Below are positions 1 through 13,907 of a stretch of 64,000 nucleotides of DNA, piece by piece. Position 1 is the first letter of the stretch, and each line of letters starts with the position of its first letter. The translations under genes were made by a program, and so were the position numbers. The notes beneath the pieces are model-generated. The model was not told the origin of the DNA, did not search any database, and worked only from the letters and a program-made list of their open reading frames with translations. Source of the stretch: Casuarius casuarius (Eukaryota; Chordata; Aves; Casuariiformes; Casuariidae); the NCBI GenBank assembly GCA_003342895.1, contig PTFA01000191.1:310001-374000 (forward strand), read 5' to 3'.

Positions 1-3000
1 TTTAGGTCGGCCCATGCATTTGCAGCTGTTTTGATTGTGTCAAAAAATGTTTCCTGCTAGGAGCAAGACATTTGCCCTGTTGCTGTTGATCAGGAAGCTG
101 CAGTTTGCACATAAGCTTTTGCCCATGCGATTTCACTGAGGCAGTGGCATCTTGGGACTGGTCTGGTATTGATACACATCCTGAGAAACTGATGTAGCCA
201 AGCGATCGTGAATCTGGATGACACCTGCATAACCTGGCTGCTATTAGCATCAGTTCATTGAATACCAAAGAGTTACTGACAATTAAACCAAGAGCTTCTA
301 TAAGCCTGGTTATTTTTAGTAGACAAGATGCCAAGTGAAGGTTATGATCAACATTTTCAAAACCGAGATGACCGTGTGAGCTGAGTGTTTCCAAATCCCA
401 GTGACAATTCTGGAGTCTCGGTCTAATGGTTTTATTTTCTTTGGCATTTATGAAGCATCAGCATAATGATCCCTGGGTGTCGGTGGCTTTGGTAGAACAT
501 CAGCTGTTCCAAAAAAGTGTCCAGCCAGATGTGTTCTGATTCAGGAATTCACACACTGTNTTTGTTTTGTAATTTTGCAAGCCAGCACAATTTCAGATGC
601 CTGGAGACAGAAATTGCTTACTCTGCATTTTTTCTTTTATAGCAAACAAACAAAAAAGCTGCCAAAATACAGAATACCAACCACAACCTGGGAAGCTGTA
701 TGCTAATGACAACATTCATGTACATTTTTGGGGCTTCAAATAAGCACTCAAAGGTCAGGAACTGTCAAAGTCAAGCCTTAACATCCCTGAATCTGCCCTA
801 ATTGTCAGGCTATCCAGTGAACTGTAATTCTGGTTGAACAGAGGTAGCTGTACAGCAGTTTCTGATAATTGATTATTTTTCTGTCCCCATGCTCATTTCA
901 CTGTGAAAATATTCCAAGACAGGGGAGTGCACTTCTGCTTTGTGAAGGACTTGCTAATCTTTAAGGCCAGAAAATCATGATTAGATTTTTAATGTACATT
1001 CTGTTCTTGGGAAAGTGCATATTCTAATCATGTTGTCGGTAACACAGTGCTGGTATTTTTCTGGCTGCTTTATTTCTGAATCTTATTTGCCTACCATATT
1101 GTTCCCCAAAGATAATCTGTGCTCCACTGATGTCAGCAGGGCTGCTTGTGTGTTTAAAGTTAGGCACGTTTAAGTGCTTTGCTGGGTTGGCACCATTATT
1201 GCACATCAGTGTTTGTCTCCTAGATCAATTAAAAGCGGCAGTTTTGGATTGTGCTTACTTCTATACAGTTTTGTCTAAATCCTTGGCTGTAAAGTGTGCT
1301 CTGGGCTGCCTTAACATGCAACGCACCCAGATTGGTTGTTAGCTGCTGGAAGGGTACTCTGCGTCTTAGGAAGTTGTTTCTTGGACTGCCGAAAGCATTT
1401 GATACAACCGTTTGCTTAGAGCAGAGATGGCACTGACTCACTCTTGGGAAGGCTGTCTAGAGAGATCAGACTTGTCCTCCCTTCCCCACCCCATTGCTTT
1501 GCAATGCTCCCCTGTACTGACAGCACTAGCTGGTTTTCAGACATGCTTTTGTATTTCCTAGCTGCTGGAAGCATATTGGTCCAGCAGGCTTCTTCACAAG
1601 TCTCTTGGGTGCCCTCCCCTTCTCATCCAGCCAGTGCATCTGGGCATTTCATCTGCCACTTCCTTCATGTTTTAAAGGCATGGTGGATGAAAGAGCCCAC
1701 GGGACACAAACATACAGTGGCACATGAGCCCAGAACTTGCAATTGCCATAAAGGGTTTTTATTTGTCAGCACAGCAGTTCAAAGACTGTGAGGAGTTTTG
1801 TCCACGTACCTGCAATGGCTTATTCTGGCCACTTTGCTCTACTCTCTGTTCCCAACTTCTTTTCCACTAATTGCAGTCGAGGCAAGTGAGAAGGAACGGC
1901 CCAACTGCCTCAAGCCTTCTTCTAAGAGCTGTTCTAGCACTGCTCGGTGTGAGGAGCTCGCAAAAAGTCTCCGCTACAACTGAGAGCACCCAGGAGAAGT
2001 TCCCTTAGGACCTGCCTGAGGAACTATCACTGCACAGATACGATTAATCACACAGGATGATTAGATTTTCTTGTCACAGGACACAGATCATATAGCCAGG
2101 GTTGTAGATTCATGCTCCCTATTTTAATATTTCATTTTTAACTTTTTTGTGCTAATTCTGAAAGTCATGGTAGTTCCTCTTCTGTGTGCCCATCAGATTT
2201 TACTTAGTTCCTGGTTTTTCCAACAGAGATTCTAAATGCTTGTTGCTGAAAGAGCAGAATCCTTGAAAACTCATCACTTTGTGTCCCTGAGTTTGGCAGA
2301 TTACAAATACGACAATGAATGGTCATTGGTTTTGGTCATTTACTATGTATGTTTTAAATAAGATGAAATAGCCTTGCAGAACATGCTTCTTCCCCTCCAC
2401 ATTTTTGGTTTGTGAGCAAAGTGTAAACTGTGTGCCAGCTGCATGCCCGGCTCCAACAGGATGCCCAGATACCCTGCAGCACGCATGTGCTGTACCTGTG
2501 CCAAGACTTGGGCTTTAGCATGCAGGTGTGAAAATGAGCACAGCAAGATGAAGCCTTCAGGAGAGCTCTTGGGCAGCTTGAGTGCTTTGACAGCTGCTTG
2601 GTGGGCTGCCCAGCTTTCCTGGGCTGTTACGTAGCCTATCTCCCCATTGCCCTGTTTTGTCCGTCTCTTGTCTCTGCTTCATTCTTGCTCTGTAGACAGT
2701 TTGGGTTATTGTGCCTCACTGTCCAGGCTCCCCTTTTCTAAGCTGGTCTGCTCATAGGAAAGGCAGGCCATTTGGCCTCATTGTCTGGAATTAATCTCCA
2801 AATAATGTAAAACACTGATTACATCAAAGTAAGAAAATAGTTAATGGGATGTCTAATGTAAAATAACAAAGAGATTGTAATAGCTTTAAGCATTTAGAAA
2901 TTTGAGGGAGCTTAAAGAGTATTAGAGTTGCAACGCAGATGAGCCTGGACAGTTTAAACGTTGAAATTCATTTGTGGGCTCCAAATCCCTGAGACGATGG

Positions 3001-5517
3001 CATGTGAACGACAGATCCTGTGGCAGCTGCATTGCTGCAACTTCAGCTCCCTCAGGGGAGTCAGAGACCAGGTGGAGCCCAAAGCAAGGCCTGCTTAAAC
3101 CACTTGGGACAGTCTGTGCTGCCCATGCCGGAGTCGGCTATAGCTTGCTGTAATTAGAGTGACACCTAGCACCAGATAGACAAAAATCACAGCCCTTCAG
3201 CAGTTCAAGGAAAGATGATGGAAGGATGGCATGAATTGCAGGTAATTCAGACTCTGAGTTATGCAGAAATGTTTCCACATTTTTAAACCTATATACAAAT
3301 CTAAATCTGAGCTCAGTATAAAGCTGTTTTCTGTAGTGACTCCCTAGACATCTGGGACTTTGTTGTCAATGCAGCCCCGTGCAGCCTGCCAGTGTGCAGG
3401 AATCTGACGGCCACTTTGAGATTATGCCACAGTTTGGATGAAGGAAGGTTTCAGTTTCTGCCATGGGATGGTTGTTAGCACTGCACCTTCAGGTTTTCAG
3501 GTGTGGAACTGAGATACAGTGGAAAGAGGATTTGGGTATAAGGCAAAATAAAAGAAGCAGTAACTAGAATGTCTGTGTTTAAAGCAGAAGTGTTCTCAGA
3601 GTGACAGCAGCAGCAGGAGCAGCAGAGGTGGGAAGATGCTGAGCCAAGGGATTGGTTGAATGAACTCTAGATTTGTGAGAAGCCAGCATGTGTCTGCTTG
3701 GGAGAAGTAAAGACTGGGGGTTGCAGACGGGTGGAGGATAGTTAAGAGCTCGAACTGTTCAGCCAGGGAAGGTGGTGGGATTCGGGGCTTGTGGATCACT
3801 GTGCGTTGCTTCTGTCCCAGTGGAACCGCAGCGCTGAGGAGACTTGGCTGAAGTTTCCAGCTGAAATAAAGCCGTTTCCCCCCTTGATCTGGGGTAGCAT
3901 TTCAGGCAGACTTCATTTGGCATCTCCCCTCTCAGGTCCTCACAATCTGCTTATGCATTCCTACCCAGTCCCAGGTGCTGGCCTTATTCCTTTCCTCTCT
4001 TTCAGATACCAAATCGTTCTCCATGAAAGCCAATCCTGTTGGTTTCAATAGCATTGTCTTACTTTTACCTGACAGTACTGAGTTTGGCTGACTGTAGTTG
4101 AAGCTGACCTCCTTGGAGGAGGAAAAAGTAAACAAATGATAAGAAAAGGAAGAAGTATTTCAGAGTTGTCCAAAGGCATCTTTGAATGTACATCATTGCT
4201 GACACCCTCCTTACTCAGATGCAAATGAAGGAGGACAAGGCTGAGACTTCAGCACTCAGAGCTCCTTCTAAAAAAGTCTGAACCAGTAGCAAGGAAACAG
4301 TTGAGAGAGTTTCCAGTTCTTTCTGTTTTTCTCTCTTTCTTCCTTTCTTAAACAGGAGCTTGTCAGCTTCTGGCAAAAGGCATAAGAATAAACAGGAAAA
4401 ACTGGAGTCTTNATTCCTAGGAGATTAAATGTCAAATACCAGGGCTTCTTGTTCACTGGAAGAGCTTAGAAACTTAGTCTGAATACCTCGTATTATTATT
4501 CTATTATTTTGAAGCAGCGCAGCCCACTCACCTAGTGCTGTTTGAATTGTTCTGCTCCGCATGTGCAATATACATCCAAGAGAGAGGGGCTGAAACCAGC
4601 ATAGGGCACAGTAAATACCGAGGAGAAGAGTGGCTGATTGCCAGACAGCAGTAGTTGGAGGTTAGAGCAGAACAACTGATGGCGGTTTCACAAATGAGAG
4701 TATTGGAAGTGGAAGCAAGAAATTTGTGTGGTTTCCTGCAGTCACAAAGAACACAGAGATGTCTGAGTCTCCTCTTTTTTTTAGTCTGACTGTGCCAACT
4801 TGCTGAAGAAATACTGCAAGTATAGTCACATTGTACAGAGACCCAAGGTAATGCCTCTACATGAAAAAACATAGCCCTGCTGGCCCACAGCTAGACGCAG
4901 TCTAACCACATTTGAACAGTGGATCCTGATCTAATATACCCTCCTTTTGGCTGGATCATTTTTAAGCCTGAACAGCTGGACTGCTTCCAGACCCAGAACT
5001 AGAGTCTTCACCTTTCTCTCTGCAGAGCTGCCAGTTCTAGGGGTCTGGTGAGTCAACGTCTGCAAGGGTTGTCTTGCACCTGACATGAAGACCTGCACTC
5101 AGGTTTTCCCAGAATGTGCACCGTAGACATCATGTCAGTGGTGTTCTGGGTTTGTCTGTAGTTGCCTGACCATCTGCCCTGTCTGTTGGCAATTGCTCTG
5201 CAGGGCAGAGAAGCCAAAATTAAAAGTGCCATTAATCCTCCCAGTCTCATCCCAGGGGAAGCAGATGCTGCTTCAAGCAGCTCCACAGCTCCTGCTGATA
5301 GCAAATACTTGCTGTCCTAACCCCAGAAGTTTACCCAAGGGGCTGCCCACAATTTCATTTTAATGCGTGGAGTTTTTTTAGGTGTTGCTGCATTTGATGA
5401 ATTTACACACCTGTTCTGGAGAGATCACAGTGGTTCCCCGACTAGGTCACCTGCTCCTGTATGAGCACTAAGAGGAGATGGAGACATGAGCTCTGTCTTT
5501 GCTGCTGCTTGAGCTGG

Positions 5518-5547
5518 CTGTAGAGAAGGCACTGACTGTAGAGAAGG
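5518..5547. repeat. 18-bp tandem repeat, about 1.7 copies
   Basis: The unit CTGTAGAGAAGGCACTGA is followed directly by CTGTAGAGAAGG, then diverges. It is a small local duplication inside the intron. Confidence 0.8.
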
Positions 5548-8244
5548 ACCATACAGTGGTTGTGATCAGTCTGACCTTGGTCATGCCTGGAAGTCCCCAT
5601 GGGAAACACTGTCCTGACATACCAAGCAAAGAGTAGGGCAAGCACATTTTAAATTATGGCATAAAGGAACAGAATATAGATCTCTTCCAGTTATTTTAAA
5701 GGTCGCCCATGGTGTTTCTAGTGCTGAAAAAGATTCTCAGCTTGGAAACACTTGGAAATCGCAGTGGGAAAAGCAGTGGAGTCAGCAAAGCTGTGAAGAC
5801 AGGAAAGATCCCTGGGGCAGAAAGCTCGGCTGCCAGATTTTTTGGCACCCCTTTTGGTTCAGCGTAAGCTGTTGTTTTGTTTGATGGAAAGGCAGGTGTT
5901 ACCTACCTGACATAGTTGAATTCATCATCTTATTCTACGCCTGATGCAGAGATATTTTAAATATAGTTTTGGTTCTCATTTCTTTGCATTTTGGTTTTTG
6001 ATTTGGGAGTAAGGTAGCATTTCATCTTTTCTAACTGTCTCCATTTTCCATGAGAACTATGAATTAATTTTAAAAAATACAATATTTAAAGCTGTGATGG
6101 TCACTTAATTATTCAAATCAAGGATCTGTGGTTGTTAAGTTATATTACGTGTGATGACTTGGTAGCTGAACCAGTTATTTAGATTGCTGCACTTTTTGGC
6201 ACTGAATTTAAGATACTCTGATTTTTCAAATATTCTGTGTGCCTGTCATCATCCTTCTTCCCTCTGCTCTTATGTCTTAAGCATCTCTGTCTCTTGTCTT
6301 AAGCAAATGTTTCCGAGACATTGCTGTTTGCTAAGTGCCTCTCTGAAAATGCCATCCCTCACCCACTGCCTGTGGTCTTGTCTTCAACAGGTAAGTGAGA
6401 CAGCTCTTCAGTTAGTCACTTCTGCTGTTTACTTGGTGCTTGTGACTTCTCGAAAGGGTGACTAGAAATGCAGACCAGATGCGGAGCCCTGTAGGCGAGC
6501 AGCTCTGTTCAGAGCTATTCCTTGTTCTTGCAACATGGTGCTTTATGCAAGAGCCATGGAAAATTCTGTCAAGAGCTTGATAGAGCTAGGGAGTAAGGTT
6601 TCATCTATGTCATACTGTAAAATAAATTGACGTCAGCTGGAGATTTTCCCAACATGCGGCCTGTTATTAAACTTCTTTATGCCCACTTGTGCCACAAACT
6701 GGAAGTGTTAAGTGTTTCGGAATTGCTTATGCCTACAGAGACCAGTTGCACGTAAACTGGAATCATTTTAGTTAAAGCTAGGCAAACCTCTGTGTGCATC
6801 CTTTTAAACTTCTTTAAAAATGGAGTTGATTCCTTGTCAGCCTAACTAAATTGCTAGAAGCGATTCTTCAAATCAGTTTGAGACTGCACTGGGGTTTGCA
6901 CTTTTTGAGCTAAACCAGTGAAGGATTACAGAATTACTTTATACCAAAAGCAAAATCAGGGTAGTTATTAGGAAGGAGACATTGTCTCTCCTGCATCTTG
7001 AAAAGTAAAATAAAAGTTGTTTCTCTTATGTGCAGAAAAAGGAGAGGCATGAGTGAGGCCAGTCTAATTTCCTATTTTGCTGTAAGGCTGTTGGGTACCT
7101 AGAAAAGTTACTGAGTCTAAATCTCAGCCCAGATAAATACAGAGCAAGGTGTGTGTGTCTAAGTCCCAAGCATGTAAAGGGCGAAGTTGTCTCTTTCCCC
7201 TTATCTCTGTCCTCTCCTAGACTCTGTCAGAGTAGAGCCAGGGCTATNAGACAGCAATGGAGATTCATGACTTCCTCACGTCTTAGCAGAAAAGCCGTGC
7301 AAGCCTGGGCCAGGTGAAGGCTGCCTCCCCTCATATGGCCTCCAACAGGACTCTTCCAGGGTAACGCTATCGAAATGTGAAATTCATAGTTTAAGGGCAA
7401 AAAGACCATTGGATCTTCAACTCTCTTCTTGTGTGCCTCACAGCCTTTGCCGGGGAATCTCTGTGCTGAGCCCGGAGACATGCACCTGGTCTAAGGGTTT
7501 CTTAAGCAATTCCTCCAGTCTGGCCACATCAGGAGGTGGCGAATGCATCGTATCCCTCCCTCACCTGTTGCATGCCTTGTTAAAAGCATGGCTGCATTTT
7601 GACTTCGCTACTTTCATGCAAAGAGACGTAGATCTCTGCTTCCCCCAAGTCTTGTTTGAATTAAACAAATGCTAAATGAAAATAAGAGAACTAGAGATTG
7701 ATACATAAGGGAGTAGATTGTTCTGAAAACCACTGGCGAATTAAAAGAACGAATGTGTGTCCAGATTGAATAAAGCCACCCTGAGTAATTTTGCACTCTC
7801 GAATATGGCATTGAGGGAAGACAGTCTTGTCAAATACAGTTCTGGGGGTGTTTTCCGAGGTAAATCATTTAGCAGCATCAAACTTATTTTGCATAGTTTC
7901 AGTAGTTGCTAATGGAACCTGTTTAAATTGTTGATTGTTGGATTGCTTTCAAGGAAAATTGTGGAGATTACTAGACATACTCTAAGGTGAAATTTTAATG
8001 GCTAAGGTCAGGCTTGTTGGTAGATTCTGAGGAAAAATAAAAATAATTCTTGTTGAGCATTTTCAGTAATTCATTTAATAAAATTTACAACCCAGCATCG
8101 TCTTATCTAAAGTTGCTGTTAGTGAAATTTAATAAAGGACTCCATGATAGCTCTTCCCTATTGACAGAAAGGTGTGATAGTGATACTGTCAGTTAAAATG
8201 AAGCCTGACTAAGGATAGTCTTACAGCTCATTTGTAATTAAAGA

Positions 8245-8268
8245 ACAGACAGACAGACAGGTGTGTGT
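8245..8268. repeat. Composite simple repeat (ACAG)4(GT)4
   Basis: Four ACAG units are followed directly by four GT dinucleotides. Such composite tracts are often polymorphic. Confidence 0.85.
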
Positions 8269-10104
8269 CATTTTAACACTCCCACCCTGCAGTGGTCCCC
8301 TAAAACAAAAAAAGTCACAACTTCACAACCTATGGGGAGCACACGGAAAGACTACAGTTCCTGTTGGATTGCTGGTGTGACCCCATGATATTGCCAATTG
8401 TTCCTGACACTTTCTTTCAAGAGCAGTCGCATAAATGACGCTGTTATGGGGTCCCTATGGTGCTGTGCATGGATGAAGCACCCTGCCTGGGCTTGTGGTG
8501 CCCTGTGGCAGCACCTGGGAAGTGTCTACCAGTTGCAGTTGTGTGCTTGAAACGTGGAACAAGGAAATGGTAACTTGTGACTCATGAAAGCAGGATCAAT
8601 AGCAAACTGAGGACAGTTTCTTTCGATGCCGACTTAAGGCCCTTCAGCTTCTTCTCTGATTGTTGTGTGTGGAAAGAATAGGCTATTTGAGGCTAGTTCT
8701 AGCAAAAAGTTGTTTTTCTGGTGTCATAGAACACATCAGAGCAGCCATCGTGGGCTGACGGCCTCCCCTGGATAAGGGGTTGTAAAAGCATTCCTCTGTC
8801 CTGATCATCTTTGGCACATGGCCAAACCCATTCCCATGTAATCATGAAAAGCTGTAGGTTGCTATCTCATATTACTCCACTGGTGGCTCCTGCTTTCTAA
8901 AGAGGGAGGGAGCAGGCTCTAGCAAGTACAGCTCAAGATTACAAATCTGTTTTCATTAGGACAGGATTTTTTCCTTATTCATATCATCGTTACTGCAAGT
9001 TCCAGGAGCAAACTCAAAAGAGATGTGTATGAAATGGGGATGCCTCAGCTGGAGCATGCATGCTCCCAGTGTGCTCTGTGAGCCTGTGCTCACATCTCCT
9101 CATTTTACCTGCGGCTCACTGTGAGTGATGAAGCAGCAATATAACCAAAGAGCTCTGCTCCAGCTTGCTTTTATTCTGCAGCTCTGCATTTCTTGCTGAT
9201 TCTTTCAAGCTGATGTCTCTTTGCTGCTCATATATTCCAGGCAGGGCTGGTGGCATTCTTATTATGAAGGCAGCCTGTTGCTTCCACTCAAAGATCTTGA
9301 CCTCAGCTGCTTTTTACTGTGCAGATTTTAATTTGGGGGGTTACATTTCACATGCTGTTTTTCCTCTGAAGATTGTTTGGGAAAGGGGTATCAAAGTCTG
9401 TAGTAGTCCTACATTTCTGTCCTTCATGACTCTAGCTTTGGCAGAGAGAGCATCACCTTGGTGCTGTGGAAGATAAAAGGCATATCCCTATGAAAGGATG
9501 TCCGAATGTGTGCACTTCTAGAAACTGTAAGTGGCACCAAATGGCCTTGCAGCACCAAAGCCACAGTCCGTTCTAGGCATGCTTCAGCCCTGGGCTGAAC
9601 AAGACTTCCTCCTCTTGTGTCCATTGATTATATAAAGGCAATAGTTACAGAAAAAAAACCTCATTTCCAGTCGATGCCCCCTGACTCAGTGTCAGTGTGC
9701 AGAGCAGACCCTCTGCTAAGTGATCATAAGAGTAGCATGGGTGTTTTTTCTGTAGGGATCCTGCTCCAGAAGTTGCAGTGGCTGTGAGAGAGTATGCTGT
9801 GAGCGAGCCAGAGGACTGTAGGCAGAGGGTGGGTGGTCTTAGGATGAGAAGAGTTGAACACAGAGAGGTGCCTTCCTTTCCTCTTGCTGCCACAGCATGG
9901 GCAAGCCCCATAAAAGGGCCCATGGGTCACCTCATGGTTTTCAGAGGTGATCTCTTGTGTTGCTTTGTTCATCTTTGGTGTGTCTGAGTTGCAGGAGTCA
10001 GCTAGTACTGGGCATTCAGATGTCCCTGAGAGCTGGCTTTGAGCCTAGAAAATCATATAGATTCATGTACTTGATTATATACTCTTCTAGTGGGAAGAAG
10101 AAGC

Positions 10105-10143
10105 TCTTATCAATTAGCCTTATCAATTAGTCTTATCAATTAG
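10105..10143. repeat. 13-bp tandem repeat, three copies
   Basis: Three head-to-tail copies of (T/C)CTTATCAATTAG are present and differ only at the first base. Each contains TAATTG on the opposite strand, a homeodomain-like core, so the array places three such cores at a 13-bp spacing. Whether that matters is unknown. Confidence 0.9.
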
Positions 10144-10159
10144 TAGATCCTTTTCACCT

Positions 10160-10285
10160 TCACCTTTGTGTCTTTGTTCTCCATCTGTGAAATGGGCATA
10201 AACAACCCAGCTTTATCTCCTGCAGTGCTAGTGAAATGAGATGGATCTCTGCATGTGAAAGCAGTTGATATGTTATGCACCTTTG
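10160..10285 (+). repeat. MIR/CORE-SINE-like fragment, sense
   Basis: TCTCCATCTGTGAAATGGGC resembles the MIR segment that reads TTTCCTCATCTGTAAAATGGGG. Downstream, GTGAAATGAGATGG and GCATGTGAAAGCAG line up in the right order with MIR's GGATTAAATGAGTTAA and ACATGTAAAGCGC. It is heavily diverged. The assignment is from memory of the consensus. Confidence 0.6.
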
Positions 10286-10715
10286 CAAAAGTTCACAGGG
10301 AGGTAAGATACCCAGTTTCAAAGACTGTCAGCAGTATGGGAGTGCAATAGCAGTGCAAGAACAAGGCAAGTAAATATGTCTGGTGTACTGAAAGAGGCAA
10401 AAGGCTGAGGGAAGGAAATACTATATTTTTGAAATAACTGTATTATGATGTGGATATACAAGAGGGCCAAATTAAGGATGCATGGCCTTCGTTCTGTCTC
10501 TTCTTCAGTGCTTATCTTTGCATCTATTGATGGTTTATTGAAAACTATATTAACAGGATAAAGTGAAGTAAGCATTAGTCTGACCTGAATTATTCATCAA
10601 GCAGTGTTACTTAATTTTTCCTAGTGACAAAATAAAGTGTTTTGATTTTTAATGTTGGAAGACTGGCTAATTAGCATATGTATGTGTAAGTCAGATAGTT
10701 CAAAACAAATGAAAT

Positions 10716-10782
10716 TCTGGACTCACTGAAGCCAATGACAAGATTCTTTTAATTCACTGGGCCTGAACTTTTAGCCCTGTCA
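10716..10782. repeat. Ancient palindromic interspersed repeat, decayed copy
   Basis: CACTGAAGCCAATG, a short spacer, AATTCACTGGGCCTGAA and then TTAGCCC echo a common amniote repeat in which GAAGTCAATGG and CCATTGACTTC face each other, flanked by AGGCCC. I do not recall its database name. Similar remnants lie at about 42.2 and 44.15 kb. Confidence 0.4.
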
Positions 10783-13700
10783 TCTAAGGGCTTTTCAAGG
10801 ATGGTTTGATCTACTCTGATCCAAGAAAAGGATATGCAGACACACACTTGAATTGAAAAATCTCATAATAGATAGGCTTTTCAAAAAGGCATTTCCTTTA
10901 TGTCCAAATAGATATGCAGTCAGGGACAGACTTCAACCTAGAGTGAAAACTAAAGATGCAAAGGGGTGACTTACCACCCCAGAACTGGATTGCTTACCAC
11001 AGCTACAAGAGACACAGACCTTGTAAAGCCTGCTACTGAGCTAGCCAAAGGGGTAGATAGGTTCACTCTTTCAATACCTTTATTTCCATTGCTGGTATCT
11101 ACAGAGAGAGCTTATTTTGCCTAGGATCCTTGCTGTCCACTGTCCCTGCATCCTTTCCTCCTGGAAAGGGAAGACGTGTCATAGACAAATCTGTGAGCTT
11201 AGCCCGCTCTCACGGGTATAAAATATTCTAAGATAGGCAGAATGACAGCAGCTCTTTCCCACACCAGTGGTAGTTCTCTGCTTCTTTTGGAAAAGCTTTG
11301 GCTACATCTGTCTTGTATTTCAGCTGCATGCCCAAGCTTTTGCTCTTTGTATATCCAGCAACCTGTGTGCAAATCAGTGCATAGATAGAAGGAGCTTTGT
11401 GGCACTAGGCTGGCCCTTGGCATGGGCTGGAGCTGCAGTGAGTGGTGGATATCCTGGTGCTGGCTAGCACGTATCCCACCTGTCCTTGAAGTACCATCAT
11501 GTGGCTGATACCTGGCAGACAAATTGATTTTTACTTAAAAAAAGCCCTGGCATTTAATGACATGAATAGATACCTCTGCAGGTAGCCTGACCACAGTACA
11601 GCCACTACATGAGCAACATGCTCCACTTGGCAGTGGTGATGTGCTGGATGGAAGGAGCAGCCTGCACCAGGAACTGTTCCCTGGACCATGCGTCTAAGCT
11701 ACGGTCTTGACATACCAACACTGGTGTCCTAGCAAGAAGACTGAGCCGTGAACTCCCATGGGCCTGGGAACCGCCTCTTCTGATGGGGTGACAGTGAACA
11801 ACTGGCAGATTGTCTCCACCTGCATGTGCATGTGTGCATGCTGCAGCCTGATCATGGGGTTTATCCTGCTCTTTAGCAAGTTTCCTCCCATATGCACAAA
11901 TGCTGAGCATTGGCTTATTTGTGCTTTAAGTGTGTAACTAATGGCATGGCTCGGGTTAGAGGCTGAAGCCCAAACTCGGTCACGTAACCCCATCTAGTTC
12001 AAAACCTCCATTCACCCTGAGGAACAGACAAACCATCCTGTGATAAGCTTTGAGGATGCCTAAAAGCACTTTGACACAACGATCTTCCCAAGGGCTGATG
12101 GGCTCACCTGCTCAGGCAAGACAGACTCTGCCCATCTTGCAGGAGGGTATTTGGCTTGGGCTGATGCAGGCTCCCAGACACCCCGATAATGGGGATAGGG
12201 CTGAAGCATGCCAGGATGGACTTGTAAACTCATGACACACCTGCGCCCTGTGCTTGGGATCTTGAGGGACAAAAATGTTCCTCCCTTTCCTCCCCAAGAT
12301 TAAAAAAAACTCCCCTGGATTTGATGACAGCGTCTGTTTCTTTGTAGGTGGTTTTATAAAACTGCTTCTAGCCAAACAGGCTTAACCATCGGTATGAATA
12401 TAGTCTAAATATTTGTTCCTAAAAATGAAACTAATTGAAGAGGGACCGAATTCTGTTTCCAGTCGAAAGAAGTCCAGTAAGTCCAGAGTAGCTCTAATTA
12501 AGCGAGTAAGTTATTAGGAATTTCTGGCAGTTCATGTGAGGACAGAGTAGAGCCAGAGTGTCCTCCTTTTTTTGTTCTGGTTTTGCTAAGAGCCTTTCTT
12601 GTGACAGTTATTTCTGACCAGAGTGTGTGGCTGATAACAGGTAACTCTGCACAAGTGTTGCAGTTGTCAAAGGAAACATCTGGATCCAAGGGAGTTGGAC
12701 TTGGGTTCACAAGAGTTGTAACTTGTTGGCAGTTCTGCTAATGCCTCCATATATTTCTATGTATTTCCTTCTAGAAGCAGTAATTTCTAGTACTGATGGA
12801 AAAACAAAAACAAAAAACTATAGCATGTTCAAATGCAATACAAAAACTGAGAGATCCTGGAAAACAGTTGCCAGAATCTTGATATGACAGAAATAAGTCT
12901 CCCACTGAAGAGAAGAAAATATGACCTTCTATTTAAAGGTCACTTGCTGTTGTATTGACTTAACCTCTCTCCAAACCATATGCTACTGCATATTGTATTG
13001 CTTCTATTTTCTCCCTGCCTTGGTGTTTAGATACATTTGCTTATTGTCCTCAGATGTCAGATCAGCCTCTGACCTTGCAAGCTGTTCTCTTGCCTGGAGG
13101 CCAAGGAAGAACCTTTTTGTCTTCGCAAGGGCTCTGCTCATACGTAGAGGTTTGTTCCTTCCAGGCTTTGCGTTGCTGACTTCGGATGTCTGCGGAGAGC
13201 ATCTGTTTCAGGGAGACCTCTTCCCTATCTTACTCTGTTGAACGCTTCACATGGTGGGACGGCCACATGGTGGAACAGGGTTCCCAGTGAGCCTGAAGGC
13301 ACGCTGCAATGCAAAATACAACGAAGAGAGTCTAAAGAAGAGGGGACAGGGTAGGGGATGCCCAAGGTTAGGCATTTCATAGGTACCTCATTTCGAGGGA
13401 AAGGCGCTTTGCAATTTGTGCAGAACTCTGAATATCTCAAATGTTGAACATCCAAAAATCAGATGTGTGTAGTATTACAAGCAGCTAAGCCATTAGATAT
13501 ATCAACAAAACCACTGACTTTTTGGTGCATATTTTATACATAGATAAAATATCACTTCAGTATAAAATCACATACCTGGCCAAAGCTTCCTGTCCTGGAA
13601 TTGATGCTATATGGCAGAATTGGGACTTCCTGGCAGATTTAATGAGGAGTGTTTGTATAGATGGGTAGGCTGGGAGGCTTGCTATGCCTGGTGTTTTCAG

Positions 13701-13828
13701 TCAATGATTTCTCCTGAGTGCTTCCTCCAGACTAGGGAGGAGTGATGTGCGTTCCCACTTCCAATGCAAATGAGCTGCCAGTTCTCAATTCCCTGTGGTG
13801 TACATGGTTCTTCATCTCATATTTCCAT

Positions 13829-13907
13829 TCCTCCATCTCCCTCCTTTCTCTCCCCCTCCAGCCCATACAGAACTTACCATTCTCAAAAAAAAAAAAAAAA
13901 AAAAAAA
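13829..13907. repeat. Polypyrimidine stretch followed by a 23-base A tract
   Basis: A C/T-rich stretch of about 30 bases (13829-13861) precedes, after a short gap, 23 consecutive A residues at 13885-13907. I see no retroposed body, so I treat the tract as a simple repeat. Confidence 0.85.

Noticed and set aside
13885..13907. 23-base poly(A) as the tail of a retrocopy
   Set aside because: No retroposed body or polyadenylation signal is recognisable upstream and no flanking target duplication is visible.
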